Positions 34,196-42,677 of a stretch of 64,000 bases of DNA are shown piece by piece. Location of the stretch: positions 1 to 64,000 of the forward strand of contig NZ_JAKVTG010000012.1 in the NCBI RefSeq assembly GCF_022489025.1, given 5' to 3'. The position numbers were made by a program, and so were the translations under genes. Positions within the stretch are counted from its first letter, which is position 1. Each line of letters starts with the position of its first letter. Under the pieces are notes generated by a model. That model was given only the letters and a program-made list of their open reading frames with translations. It made no database searches and had not been told where the DNA came from. Source of the stretch: Planococcus halocryophilus (GTDB taxonomy: Bacteria; Bacillota; Bacilli; Bacillales_A; Planococcaceae).

Positions 34196-36075
34196 ACGTT
34201 TCGCTTTTGAGCCAAAATGCTAAAGTATCGACTTCTCATTTCATCATAGCGCTCTCGGTTAACGCCCCAATCTGAATGACCTGCGCGAGAAGCTGACCGG
34301 AACTCAATGCGCTCTGCGGCATCATTAAAGTAAAATTCAATGTCATCTTTAAATCTAAGGGGTTTGGATATAGCTACTGCACGGACGTAATTTTTATCAT
34401 TTTGCTGAATGTGAATATCATCATAATCTTCGAGCATCTCAAGTAAACTTTGTTTTGCTCTATGTTTATTGCCGTTATATGGCCATGCCGGTACTTGCAT
34501 GTCTTGCTCTGTTGTTTGAGACGATATGGCGTTCGGTGTTGAAGGCATTTCTTTTAAAAGTCCATTTTTCACACCTAGTTTTGGTTTAATGTTGTTGTTA
34601 ATTATTAAGTTTGCAATGCTGATTCCAGCTACTGCTGCAGCTCCGTAAATTCCTATTTTTTCTGCTGGCAGTTCTCCAGCTTTCGCTTTGTTAAACGTTT
34701 TTACAACAGGTTGGTTTAATAAATTGTCTACGAAAACCTTTTTCCCGATTTTCACCAATACTTCACTATAGGTTGGGTACGGGTGAATTACACCTGATAA
34801 TTTGCCCATATTAATGTTTAAGGTTTTAATGGTTTGAATTTGGCTAATGATTTCACCTGCTCGGTCACCAAGAATACTCGCGCCTAAAATATAGCCTTTT
34901 TTATCTAAAATCAATTTCACTTTCCCGATGTTATCTTTTTTCGTATTGGCACGGTCCAAGTCAGCATAATCGTGCTCATATATGCGAATGGAATCGCCGT
35001 ATTTCTGACGGGCTTCTTCTTCGGACAAGCCGGATCTGCCGAGCTCAGGATCTGTATATGTACACCACGTCACATGCTCGTAGTCCATTTTTCGATTAAT
35101 CGGTAAAATGGCATTTTGTGTTGCTAAAATTCCTTGTGCATTTGCCATATGTGACAGTTGATAAGGACCAACGACATCACCAATCGCATAAATGCCTTTA
35201 GCGGTTGTTTCTAAATGTTCGTCAACTTGAATGCTTTTCGAATTGAATTCCACACCAGCTGTTTCCAATTCATATCCTTTAACATTTGCTTGACGACCAA
35301 GCGCTACTAGAAGCCCTTCTCCGCTAACCGTCATTTCACTACCGTCTTTTTCGATGATCAAATCAATGATTTCTCCATTTTGCTCTGCACGAACAGCAGT
35401 AGCGCCGGTATGAATCGTTACACCTTCATCGATTAAACGTTGCTGAATCATCAACACGAGCTCTTCCTCGTCTTTTGGTAAAATTCGCTCGAACTTTTCT
35501 ACAAGTGTTACGTTAACTCCAAGACGATTTAATGCTTGGCTCAGTTCTACACCAATTGCTCCACCACCAAGAATGGTCATCGTTTTCGGAAACGTCTTTT
35601 GAGTAAAAATGGTTTCATTTGTCAAATAAGAGACCTTGTCTAACCCTTCAATTGGCGGCACCATTGGAGAAGATCCTGTTGAAAGAATGATTTTTTTTGC
35701 TTCAATACGCTCGTTATTTACTTCTAATGCATGAGGTTCGATAAATTTCGCATAGCTATTGATAAAATCAATGCCTGCTTCCTTTAACACCTCTGGGGAT
35801 TCGCCTGCATATACTTTTTGAATGACGTCTTGAATGTCTTCTAAAACAACTGAAGTATCTACTTGTAAATCCGGTGTATATTTTTTCGCATGATGTACTT
35901 CTTTTGCGATATTAATAAGTGATTTACTTGGAATACAGCCCGACCATGTACATTCTCCGCCAGGTAAGTTTTTATCGATTAGTACAACGCTTTTAGAAAA
36001 CCCAGCTGCTGTAAAAGCAGCAGTTAATCCGGCTGCGCCAGCTCCTATTACGGCAATATCATATTTTTTAACCAT
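34192..36075 (-). CDS. flavin disulfide oxidoreductase fused to a DUF1499 domain
   Basis: 627 residues. Residues 1-465 form a pyridine-nucleotide disulfide oxidoreductase: the FAD motif GAGAAGLTAA, the redox pair GGECTWSGCIPSK (C42, C47), the NAD motif GGGAIGVEL, and AIGDVVGPYQLSHMA. The C-terminal HPYPTYSE with histidine and proline is typical of the dimerisation domain. From about 520 the protein continues into a DUF1499 domain (DDIEFYFN, IEFRSASRAGHSDWGVNRER). It lacks an HMA domain and MerA's terminal Cys pair, so it is not a mercuric reductase in the strict sense. First gene of the Ynj-like operon. Confidence 0.85.
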   Translation of the reverse strand: MVKKYDIAVIGAGAAGLTAAFTAAGFSKSVVLIDKNLPGGECTWSGCIPSKSLINIAKEVHHAKKYTPDLQVDTSVVLEDIQDVIQKVYAGESPEVLKEAGIDFINSYAKFIEPHALEVNNERIEAKKIILSTGSSPMVPPIEGLDKVSYLTNETIFTQKTFPKTMTILGGGAIGVELSQALNRLGVNVTLVEKFERILPKDEEELVLMIQQRLIDEGVTIHTGATAVRAEQNGEIIDLIIEKDGSEMTVSGEGLLVALGRQANVKGYELETAGVEFNSKSIQVDEHLETTAKGIYAIGDVVGPYQLSHMANAQGILATQNAILPINRKMDYEHVTWCTYTDPELGRSGLSEEEARQKYGDSIRIYEHDYADLDRANTKKDNIGKVKLILDKKGYILGASILGDRAGEIISQIQTIKTLNINMGKLSGVIHPYPTYSEVLVKIGKKVFVDNLLNQPVVKTFNKAKAGELPAEKIGIYGAAAVAGISIANLIINNNIKPKLGVKNGLLKEMPSTPNAISSQTTEQDMQVPAWPYNGNKHRAKQSLLEMLEDYDDIHIQQNDKNYVRAVAISKPLRFKDDIEFYFNDAAERIEFRSASRAGHSDWGVNRERYDEMRSRYFSILAQKRNV

Positions 36076-36249
36076 TTATATCATTTCCTTTCTTTTTTAA
36101 AATTAAATCCATTTTAACAATAAAGAAGACTTATATTCTCTTAATCTGACTCAACACTCGCGAGTTTTTTTGAATCGAGCGAAATTACGGGTTACAATTG
36201 GGAACATCCTTTATACTTAAAGTATTCTAAAAATGAAAAGGTGAACCTG

Positions 36250-36831
36250 ATGCTTGATACATATGGACGAAAACATGTACAACCGGTCGTTGACAAAACA
36301 GCTGACTTCTTACTAAAGAGGGGCTTCACTGCTAATGGTGTGACCAAAATTGCTTTTGTGATTGGCCTTTCATCAGGTGTCTTTGTTTACTTCGATCAAC
36401 CCTTTTGGGCAGTCGTTGTACTGTGGCTCTCCGGCTATTTGGATGTAGTTGATGGGACGATGGCCCGCAAAACCAAACCTTCTCCTTGGGGAACCTTACT
36501 TGATATTAGCTTTGACCGCATAGTAGAAATTAGCGTGATTTTGGGACTAGCTTTCCGTTTTCCAGATGCTATGTGGGCATTATTATTGTTAAGTACCTCC
36601 ATAATCATTGGCATGACTGTCTTTTTAACTGTAGGAGCTTTGTCCGATAAAAAAGGCGTAAAGTCTTTCTACTATCAGGCAGGGTTAGCCGAAAGAACAG
36701 AAGGCTTTATATTGTTTACCCTAATGATTGTCTTTTCAACATATTTAACAGCCATTACCTTGGTTTTTATCGCGATTCAACTTTTCACCATTTATCAACG
36801 AATGGCTGAAGCTAAACGAATTTTAAACTAG
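36250..36831 (+). CDS. CDP-alcohol phosphatidyltransferase family protein (YnjF-like)
   Basis: 193 residues, about six helices. The catalytic motif DG-x2-AR-x8-G-x3-D-x3-D is complete in DVVDGTMAR through WGTLLDISFDR (about 65-90). Such enzymes transfer a phosphatidyl group from CDP-diacylglycerol to an alcohol. The alcohol cannot be predicted. The ATG at 36250 has AAAGGTGA 5-6 nt upstream; a GTG at 36241 is also possible. It is divergent from the oxidoreductase operon. YnjF of E. coli belongs to the same family. Confidence 0.85.
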   Translation: MLDTYGRKHVQPVVDKTADFLLKRGFTANGVTKIAFVIGLSSGVFVYFDQPFWAVVVLWLSGYLDVVDGTMARKTKPSPWGTLLDISFDRIVEISVILGLAFRFPDAMWALLLLSTSIIIGMTVFLTVGALSDKKGVKSFYYQAGLAERTEGFILFTLMIVFSTYLTAITLVFIAIQLFTIYQRMAEAKRILN

Positions 36832-36847
36832 ATGGGAGTAGTGAGAG

Positions 36848-37939
36848 ATGAAGACCCTTGTATTAGTAGGAGGCGGACATGCACATTTGCACTGCCTAGA
36901 ACAATTAAAGAAAGATTCTCAAAAAGACTGGAACGTCTTCTTAATCTCACCGTCCTCTTATCAATATTATTCTGGAATGTTTTCCGGGTATACAGAAGGC
37001 GTTTATAGCTTGGATGATATCCGGATTGACCTATCTAAATTATGCAGAAGCATTGGTGTTGAATTTATTGAAGATGCAATTACTACTGTTGATGCAAAAG
37101 CACGAGAGCTGACGGGGGCAAACGGAACAGTTTATGCTTATGATTTTGTATCGTTTGATATTGGTTCACAAACTGCTGTCCCAGAAGCGATTGAAAATCA
37201 TGCATTATCGATCAAACCGAATTACCGTTTTCCCGAGCAACTTGTACGGACTCGAGAATCTGCCCATCCGGTAATAGTGGGAGGCGGCGCATCAGGTGTA
37301 GAACTAGCATTTTCAATCCTTTCTTGGCGAAAACAAAATCAGTTATCTAACAATGTTGCATTATTTAGTTCCACTCAGTTATTGATGAGTCAAGGGGCTG
37401 CAGCTTCAAAGAAAATTGAAGCGATTGCCGAACAAAAAGCATTACCGTTTTATTCGGGTACGGGGATCGAATCTGTTGATGAAAATAACGTGATAACGAG
37501 TGCTGGAGACAGTCATCCTCAATCAGAAGTCTTATGGTTAACAGGTCCAAAAAGTTTCGATTTATTCCAAACCTCTGGATTACCTACTGATGAGAACGGT
37601 TATTTGCTAGTGACCGAGATGTTGCAAAACAATCAACACCCTGAAATTTTCGGAGCTGGAGATTGTGTCACAATTGATCAGTACCCAGCTCTAGCTAAAA
37701 ACGGAGTGTACGCTGTTCGACAAGGTCCAATTCTTTGGGAAAACTTAAAAAAAAGCTTATCTAAAGGCCAATTAGTGCGTTTCACTCCTCAAAAAAGATA
37801 TGTATCGATTTTGTCTACAGGCGATGGTGAAGCTTTTTTATCTTATGGAAACCAGCTTTTCCATGGCAAAATCCCGTGGAAGATCAAACAGTATATTGAC
37901 CGTAAATTTATGAAACGATACAAAGATCTTTACAAATAA
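36848..37939 (+). CDS. FAD/NAD(P)-binding oxidoreductase (NDH-2/SelD-domain type)
   Basis: 363 residues. The start LVLVGGGHAHLHCLEQL is typical of the FAD domain found fused to selenophosphate synthetases in some bacteria and of type II NADH-dehydrogenase relatives. VIVGGGASGVELA is the NAD-binding motif, and IFGAGDCVTI closes the FAD site. No membrane-anchoring helix is obvious. It is 16 bp downstream of the phosphatidyltransferase gene, in one operon. Electron acceptor unknown. Confidence 0.8.
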   Translation: MKTLVLVGGGHAHLHCLEQLKKDSQKDWNVFLISPSSYQYYSGMFSGYTEGVYSLDDIRIDLSKLCRSIGVEFIEDAITTVDAKARELTGANGTVYAYDFVSFDIGSQTAVPEAIENHALSIKPNYRFPEQLVRTRESAHPVIVGGGASGVELAFSILSWRKQNQLSNNVALFSSTQLLMSQGAAASKKIEAIAEQKALPFYSGTGIESVDENNVITSAGDSHPQSEVLWLTGPKSFDLFQTSGLPTDENGYLLVTEMLQNNQHPEIFGAGDCVTIDQYPALAKNGVYAVRQGPILWENLKKSLSKGQLVRFTPQKRYVSILSTGDGEAFLSYGNQLFHGKIPWKIKQYIDRKFMKRYKDLYK

Positions 37940-37962
37940 CAGACATCCGTGAACTAATGAAA

Positions 37963-38004
37963 AAAGACAAAGCCAACTGGAATTTTCCAGTTGGCTTTGT
38001 CTTT
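37963..38004. terminator. bidirectional intrinsic terminator
   Basis: 20-nt perfect arms (37963-37982, 37985-38004) around CCAACTGGAA, with A/T tracts. Shared by the convergent FAD oxidoreductase and cupin-HD-GYP genes. Confidence 0.92.
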
Positions 38005-38006
38005 GC

Positions 38007-38930
38007 TTATTCAGTTTTTTGAGTAATCTTACCATCTTCTTTTAATATTTGTTCAAAAGCAGCTACTACATCTTGATCGAAGTGAATGCCAGACATTTTT
38101 TTTAGTTCGGCAATTGCTTCGTGGTCTTCCATTGCTTTTCGATAGACACGATCTTCTGTCATTGCATCAAACGTATCACTTACTGCAATAATACGTGACT
38201 CTAAAAGGATTTCATCTCCACTTAGTCCATACGGGTAGCCACTACCATTGAGTCTTTCGTGATGTTGTTCGATTATCGGTGCCAGTTCAGAGTAATAAGA
38301 ATTTCTAACCATTTCAGCTCCATCAAATGGATGTTTTTTTATAAGTTCAAATTCTTCATTCGTTAACCTACCAGGTTTATTTAACACCTCAGAAGGTACG
38401 TGTATTTTTCCGATATCGTGGAGAAAAGCTGCCACTGTCAAATTTTCGAGTTGCTCTTTGTTTAGCTCTAGTTTTTGGGCAATGCGGACTGAATAAGTAG
38501 CGACTCGGTGACTGTGTTTATGGGTATATCTATCTTTATCTTCTACTTGTTTCATAATATCCATTAATTTTGAAATTTCTTTACTAATATGAAAAAATGT
38601 TTGTTCTGTGAAAACACATAATAAAGTAACTTTCGATACTGCAGTGAAATAAATGGGTTCTTTAAGGCCACGTGTTGTAAAGTAATCTTCAGGACCTAAT
38701 CTTTCTCTATGGTTATCAAGATCATAAAAAATTTCTCCTGATAAAACAAAATAAAACTCTACAGCATTGTGATTCTCACTGGGATAAACATAAAACAACA
38801 TTCCTTCTTCAATAGATTGATGTAATATTTCTACACCATCTCCTTTAGTAATAAGGCTTAAGGAAGTATTGTCTTCAAAATCTACCGTTTCAAGAAATTC
38901 TCCTTTTCTACCTACCTTAAAACCGTCCAT
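38007..38930 (-). CDS. cupin-HD-GYP protein, candidate c-di-GMP phosphodiesterase
   Basis: 307 residues. A cupin-like sensor (about 30-115, VYPSENHNAVEFYFVLSGEIFYDLDN) precedes an HD-GYP domain (about 130-300). HDIGKIHVP carries the HD pair (H171-D172) and the second signature HHERLNGSGYP (223-233) is intact; further metal ligands HKHSHRV are present. HD-GYP enzymes open c-di-GMP to pGpG or GMP. The ATG at 38930 has GAGGTGG 6 nt upstream. It may share regulation with nothing nearby; the upstream coiled-coil gene ends in its own hairpin. Confidence 0.85.
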   Translation of the reverse strand: MDGFKVGRKGEFLETVDFEDNTSLSLITKGDGVEILHQSIEEGMLFYVYPSENHNAVEFYFVLSGEIFYDLDNHRERLGPEDYFTTRGLKEPIYFTAVSKVTLLCVFTEQTFFHISKEISKLMDIMKQVEDKDRYTHKHSHRVATYSVRIAQKLELNKEQLENLTVAAFLHDIGKIHVPSEVLNKPGRLTNEEFELIKKHPFDGAEMVRNSYYSELAPIIEQHHERLNGSGYPYGLSGDEILLESRIIAVSDTFDAMTEDRVYRKAMEDHEAIAELKKMSGIHFDQDVVAAFEQILKEDGKITQKTE

Positions 38931-38949
38931 ATCATCCCACCTCAACACG

Positions 38950-38984
38950 AATAAAGACGAGTTCACGATGAACTCGTCTTTATT
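38950..38984. terminator. 16-bp inverted repeat, probable terminator
   Basis: AATAAAGACGAGTTCA and its complement (38950-38965, 38969-38984). It lies between the coiled-coil gene and the cupin-HD-GYP gene on the minus strand; the A/T-rich tract is part of the stem. Confidence 0.7.
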
Positions 38985-39014
38985 GTACTACAAATGAATA
39001 CTGAATTGTAAAAA

Positions 39015-39713
39015 TTATCTTCTTCCAACTACACGTATTGGATCAATCCATACCCATTGATCAGCGAAACGAACTAGTTTCCAACTGCATTCTGCTTCAA
39101 TGCCTTTTTCAGCAGCTTTTGCAATTGTCTCTGCTGACATTTTAAATGTTACATCATAAATATCTTTAATAACTTTATTTAACTCATACGTATATTTTGT
39201 TGTTTTTTCTTTAAACTCAATTGATTTAGTATCTAGTTTTTCGGTTAGTTTATTTAGTTTTTTTTCTAATTTCTTCGCATCTTTTTCATCAGCTGATACA
39301 ATTCTTTCTGTTAGTTCTGTAATTTCAAAATTGATTTCTGCCATTTCTTTATCGATTTTCGCTTGCTCTTCTATCATCTTTTGGTCTAATTTGAATAACT
39401 TTTCCTGTAGCTTTACTTGCTTTTTCAAATCATGTTTAGACATTTCTAACTCAGCAAGTACTTCGTTCTTTTCAATTTTGATATCAAGGACTTTGCCGCC
39501 TTCTTCAATTTTGCGAATATCTAGTAGGTAATCTTCTTGCAATTCATCTGCCTTCTCGACTGCTTTTTCAATTTTTTCATCAATCTCAACATTTGTTTTT
39601 TCGATCATTTTCATAGCTTCTTCTACATCTTTGTCGCTAGCTGCAAAAGTAGGACTTGCTACTCCAGTTAACAATACAAGCATTAACGAAATCGATAAAA
39701 ACTTTTTCTTCAT
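39015..39713 (-). CDS. secreted coiled-coil protein
   Basis: 232 residues. A signal peptide (MKKKFLSISLMLVLLTGVASPTFA, cut near residue 25) is followed by a long charged coiled coil (about 28-190) rich in E, K and L, and a short C-terminal end WVWIDPIRVVGRR. No enzyme motif was recognised. Its neighbours are a SpoIIP-type amidase and an EnvC-like M23 protein, so a role at the cell wall is possible but unproven. The ATG has GAGAGGGTG 6 nt upstream. Confidence 0.7.
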   Translation of the reverse strand: MKKKFLSISLMLVLLTGVASPTFAASDKDVEEAMKMIEKTNVEIDEKIEKAVEKADELQEDYLLDIRKIEEGGKVLDIKIEKNEVLAELEMSKHDLKKQVKLQEKLFKLDQKMIEEQAKIDKEMAEINFEITELTERIVSADEKDAKKLEKKLNKLTEKLDTKSIEFKEKTTKYTYELNKVIKDIYDVTFKMSAETIAKAAEKGIEAECSWKLVRFADQWVWIDPIRVVGRR

Positions 39714-40027
39714 AACTAACACCCTCTCATTATTATTAGATAATAAACGAGCTCATTTAATTTAGAGTTTTAAGCATGTATTATGTAAATTTTTTTTATT
39801 CAATATCTTTTTTCTACATAGTTATCATACAACTAGTTTAAAGTGAGCCTTTACTATTATCTTTCTACATTATATAGGTATTATTTACCTAAATCTATTA
39901 ATTTTTATATTTTTCTGTATATTATTGAAAGAAATTTTTTGAATAAGAAATATTGCACATATATAACAATAATTTATTTTTATTTTTAGTTTCCAAGTAT
40001 TTAGAACTATGAATCCTTTAGTTTATT
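39714..40027. other. A/T-rich gene-free stretch
   Basis: No reading frame of note. It carries the promoter region of the coiled-coil gene on the minus strand and the 3' side of the SpoIIP-type gene; no strong hairpin was seen. Confidence 0.5.
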
Positions 40028-41092
40028 TTATTCATGCCAATAATTATCGCTCAATACATCGGCCAATGCCTCGACAGTTAAATAAAGTTCATCTACCGTA
40101 TTATCCACTCCACCTATTTCAACAATAATTGCGTTTGCAGCTAAGTTCTGATTGTATACGCCGTTTCCTTGGCTCTTATCTTTTTCTAGTATTCCTTTTG
40201 ATAAGTTAGGATATTGTGTTTCCAGCTGCAGTTGTAATTCTTTTGCGAAAGACAAGTTTTTTTCAAACTCTTTATGTCCTGTACCCACTATAAAAAGTAA
40301 CCGTGCATAATCACTTCCGTTTACGTTGACCGTTGTGGAATCTTTGCGCAAAGAATCTCGGTGGATATCTATGAAAATTTCTAAGTTCGGATTGTCTTGG
40401 ATTGCTGCTTTTACTTGTTCCCCCGACACTAAATATGAACTTCCGTAGTCCATTCCTCTTGAATCCAGTTCTTGGACTATATCTGAAGAATTTACTGTTG
40501 TTCCTATTCCTCTTCGTTTTAGCGCTTTTCCTAGCATCTTCCCAACTAAAGTTACATTTGCTTTGGAATGAAAAGCTTCTTCAGGCTCATCTACGTTTTT
40601 TAAATATGGTAAAAATGCTTCTCTACTATGACTCTGATAAATATAGATGACGTCTTTGTCAAAAGTTGAATGTCCTGTGTCGATATTCGTACCAGAACTT
40701 ATAGCATCAAACAGCTCTTCATTAAAATCTGAAGATAACTCCTTTTCATCTATAAAAGTTCTCATAGGCGGTTGAAATTCATCATTTGTTTGCTTTCCGG
40801 TTTGTAAACTGGAGTCTACTTTAGAGTCAGTAGCATTTTGTTTTTCTGCAAACGGATTGAGCAACTTAAAATAAAATGAAGACTTGCTTGCATCAGCTGA
40901 TTCCGACGATCTTGGGTCGTTCGTTTGCGAACTACTTGTGGCACCCTCTTTTAAACTTGGGTAAACAAAGGCTAAAGCAATAAGCAATAAACTGGCTATG
41001 AAGATGACTAGTAGATAGAAAAACCCTGTTAATTTTGAAATTTTCTTTTTACTTTTTACTGGTTTACTTGTTATTTCATTTTTTTTCGACAC
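40028..41092 (-). CDS. spoIIP: SpoIIP-family cell-wall amidase
   Basis: 354 residues with one N-terminal membrane helix (about 20-48) and a low-complexity linker. The C-terminal catalytic domain (about 145-350) has VIYIYQSHSREAFLP, ANVTLVGKMLGKALKRRGIG, EIFIDIHRDSLRK and AIIVEIGGVDNT, the SpoIIP amidase/endopeptidase blocks with candidate zinc ligands (H in QSHSRE, H in DIHRD, E in VEIGG). SpoIIP thins peptidoglycan during engulfment. The usual neighbour gpr is absent here, so this may be a paralogue. Confidence 0.85.
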   Translation of the reverse strand: MSKKNEITSKPVKSKKKISKLTGFFYLLVIFIASLLLIALAFVYPSLKEGATSSSQTNDPRSSESADASKSSFYFKLLNPFAEKQNATDSKVDSSLQTGKQTNDEFQPPMRTFIDEKELSSDFNEELFDAISSGTNIDTGHSTFDKDVIYIYQSHSREAFLPYLKNVDEPEEAFHSKANVTLVGKMLGKALKRRGIGTTVNSSDIVQELDSRGMDYGSSYLVSGEQVKAAIQDNPNLEIFIDIHRDSLRKDSTTVNVNGSDYARLLFIVGTGHKEFEKNLSFAKELQLQLETQYPNLSKGILEKDKSQGNGVYNQNLAANAIIVEIGGVDNTVDELYLTVEALADVLSDNYWHE

Positions 41093-41132
41093 ACTTTGAC
41101 CTACTTTACAATAAAATTTTTAGAAGATAAAA

Positions 41133-41167
41133 AAACAATCGTCACTTGTAAACAGGGACGATTGTTT
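41133..41167. terminator. terminator after the M23 gene
   Basis: AAACAATCGTC pairs with GACGATTGTTT (41133-41143, 41157-41167). On the minus strand TTTTTATC follows. Confidence 0.85.
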
Positions 41168-41174
41168 AAAACGT

Positions 41175-42473
41175 TTACCATATATATTGAGCTGGATCTA
41201 CAGCGTTTGATCTTGATCCATTCCAAGGACCTACATGCACTTCAAAATGTACATGAGTTCCAGTCGAACGTCCCGTGTTCCCCATGCCGCCAACTTGTTC
41301 ACCTTGTGATACAAATTGACTGATAGAGACATTTATTGAATTTAAGTGCGCGTATACTGTCGCGTGCGTTTGACCGTTGATAGAGTGTGTAAGAATCACA
41401 ACGTTGCCATATCCACCCATGACTCCTGCAAAAGATACATAACCATCTGCTGCTGCGACAACCGATGTTCCTGTTGCATTCGCGATATCATAACCTAAAT
41501 GTGTTTCCGCTCCATCCCCTATGTCCCGGCCACCAAATCCAGAAGTGTGTCTGCCAGCTGCAGGTCTAATAAAAGGAGAATTTACTACTTTGTTAGTAAT
41601 ATTCACTGATGATTGACTGTTTGAAGCTTGGCGTAACCGCTCTTCTTCAGCGGCTTTTCGCTTACGTTCTTCTTCCGCTTTTCTTGCCAATTCAGCAAGG
41701 CGAGCTTGTTCTGAAATGATTTGTTTTTCTAGTTTCTCGCTAAGTTCCAATTCTTCTTCAAATCGATTTTCCAATTCGGATTTTGCTTTTGCTAATCGCT
41801 GTTGTTCTGCTGTTAGCTCTACAACAAATTCAGCATGTTCTTTCTTTTGAGCTGCTATTGAATCGTTCAGTTCTTTAAGTGCGGATTGCCGCTCTTTTTG
41901 CTCTACAAGTTTGGATTCCGCGATTGTTTTTTGTTTAGCTAATAGTTTAGTATCTTCAACTTGCTGCAACATGATTTCACGATCTGCTTCTATTAATGTG
42001 TTTACGGCTGAGAATCGGTCGATAAAATCGACAAAACTATTGGCACTTAACAGTACATCGATGTAATCAATCGACCCACTACTCATTTGTATAGCACGAA
42101 CACGCTTTTTTAACAATTCTGTGCGTTCCGCTATTTTGTTTTCAAATGATTCAATTGAATTTTTCAACTCATCAATTTCAATTTTCCGTTGATTAATTTC
42201 TTCTTGAACTTCGGTGATATAATATTCCATTTCGTTAATTTTATTCGTTAATTCTGTTATTTTCTCCATAATGTCATACAACGTTATTTGATTCGTACTT
42301 ATGGCATTTGTTTTTTCTTTTATTCCAGAATGCAATTCACTTTTATTTTGTTCAGTTTCTTGCTGTTTTTTTTCAAGCTCACTTAATGTAGTAGCATATG
42401 GTGTTGGTACGTAAATGGAAAGGGCCAATATTATTGAAATATTGGTTGCCAGCCATTTTGACTTTGTGTTCAA
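41175..42473 (-). CDS. EnvC-like secreted coiled-coil M23 protein
   Basis: 432 residues from a TTG start with GGAGGGGG 8 nt upstream; an ATG at 42491 is in frame but has no ribosome-binding site. A signal peptide (about 5-28) is followed by a long PcsB/EnvC-type coiled coil (about 28-285) and a C-terminal M23/LytM domain (about 305-432). The zinc site is kept: HLGYDIA (H, D) and HVHFEVH (H). It therefore could be an active endopeptidase or, as EnvC, an amidase activator. The SpoIIP-type amidase gene is 82 bp downstream. Confidence 0.85.
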   Translation of the reverse strand: MNTKSKWLATNISIILALSIYVPTPYATTLSELEKKQQETEQNKSELHSGIKEKTNAISTNQITLYDIMEKITELTNKINEMEYYITEVQEEINQRKIEIDELKNSIESFENKIAERTELLKKRVRAIQMSSGSIDYIDVLLSANSFVDFIDRFSAVNTLIEADREIMLQQVEDTKLLAKQKTIAESKLVEQKERQSALKELNDSIAAQKKEHAEFVVELTAEQQRLAKAKSELENRFEEELELSEKLEKQIISEQARLAELARKAEEERKRKAAEEERLRQASNSQSSVNITNKVVNSPFIRPAAGRHTSGFGGRDIGDGAETHLGYDIANATGTSVVAAADGYVSFAGVMGGYGNVVILTHSINGQTHATVYAHLNSINVSISQFVSQGEQVGGMGNTGRSTGTHVHFEVHVGPWNGSRSNAVDPAQYIW

Positions 42474-42624
42474 GTTTGCGTCCCCCTCCATCTACCTAGT
42501 AAATTTTCAACCTTTTACCTCTTTAATTTCATATTACAGGAAATTTATCAAGAAGCTATCTAAAAATGAAAAAACGGGTGAAAATTCACATTTTTTTCTG
42601 TTATTTTTTGTTAAAACAGAACAT

Positions 42625-42662
42625 ACCCCGTTATTGTTAGTAACTTATAACAATAACGGGGT
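42625..42662 (-). terminator. terminator after copB
   Basis: ACCCCGTTATTGTTA pairs perfectly with TAACAATAACGGGGT (42625-42639, 42648-42662); it follows the CopB-type ATPase gene on the minus strand. Confidence 0.85.
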
Positions 42663-42677
42663 AATTAATTCCTCATA

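Noticed and set aside
34192-36075. Calling the DUF1499 fusion protein a mercuric reductase
   Set aside because: It has no HMA domain and no C-terminal Cys pair, and it sits in the Ynj-like operon; a true MerA is present at 52875.
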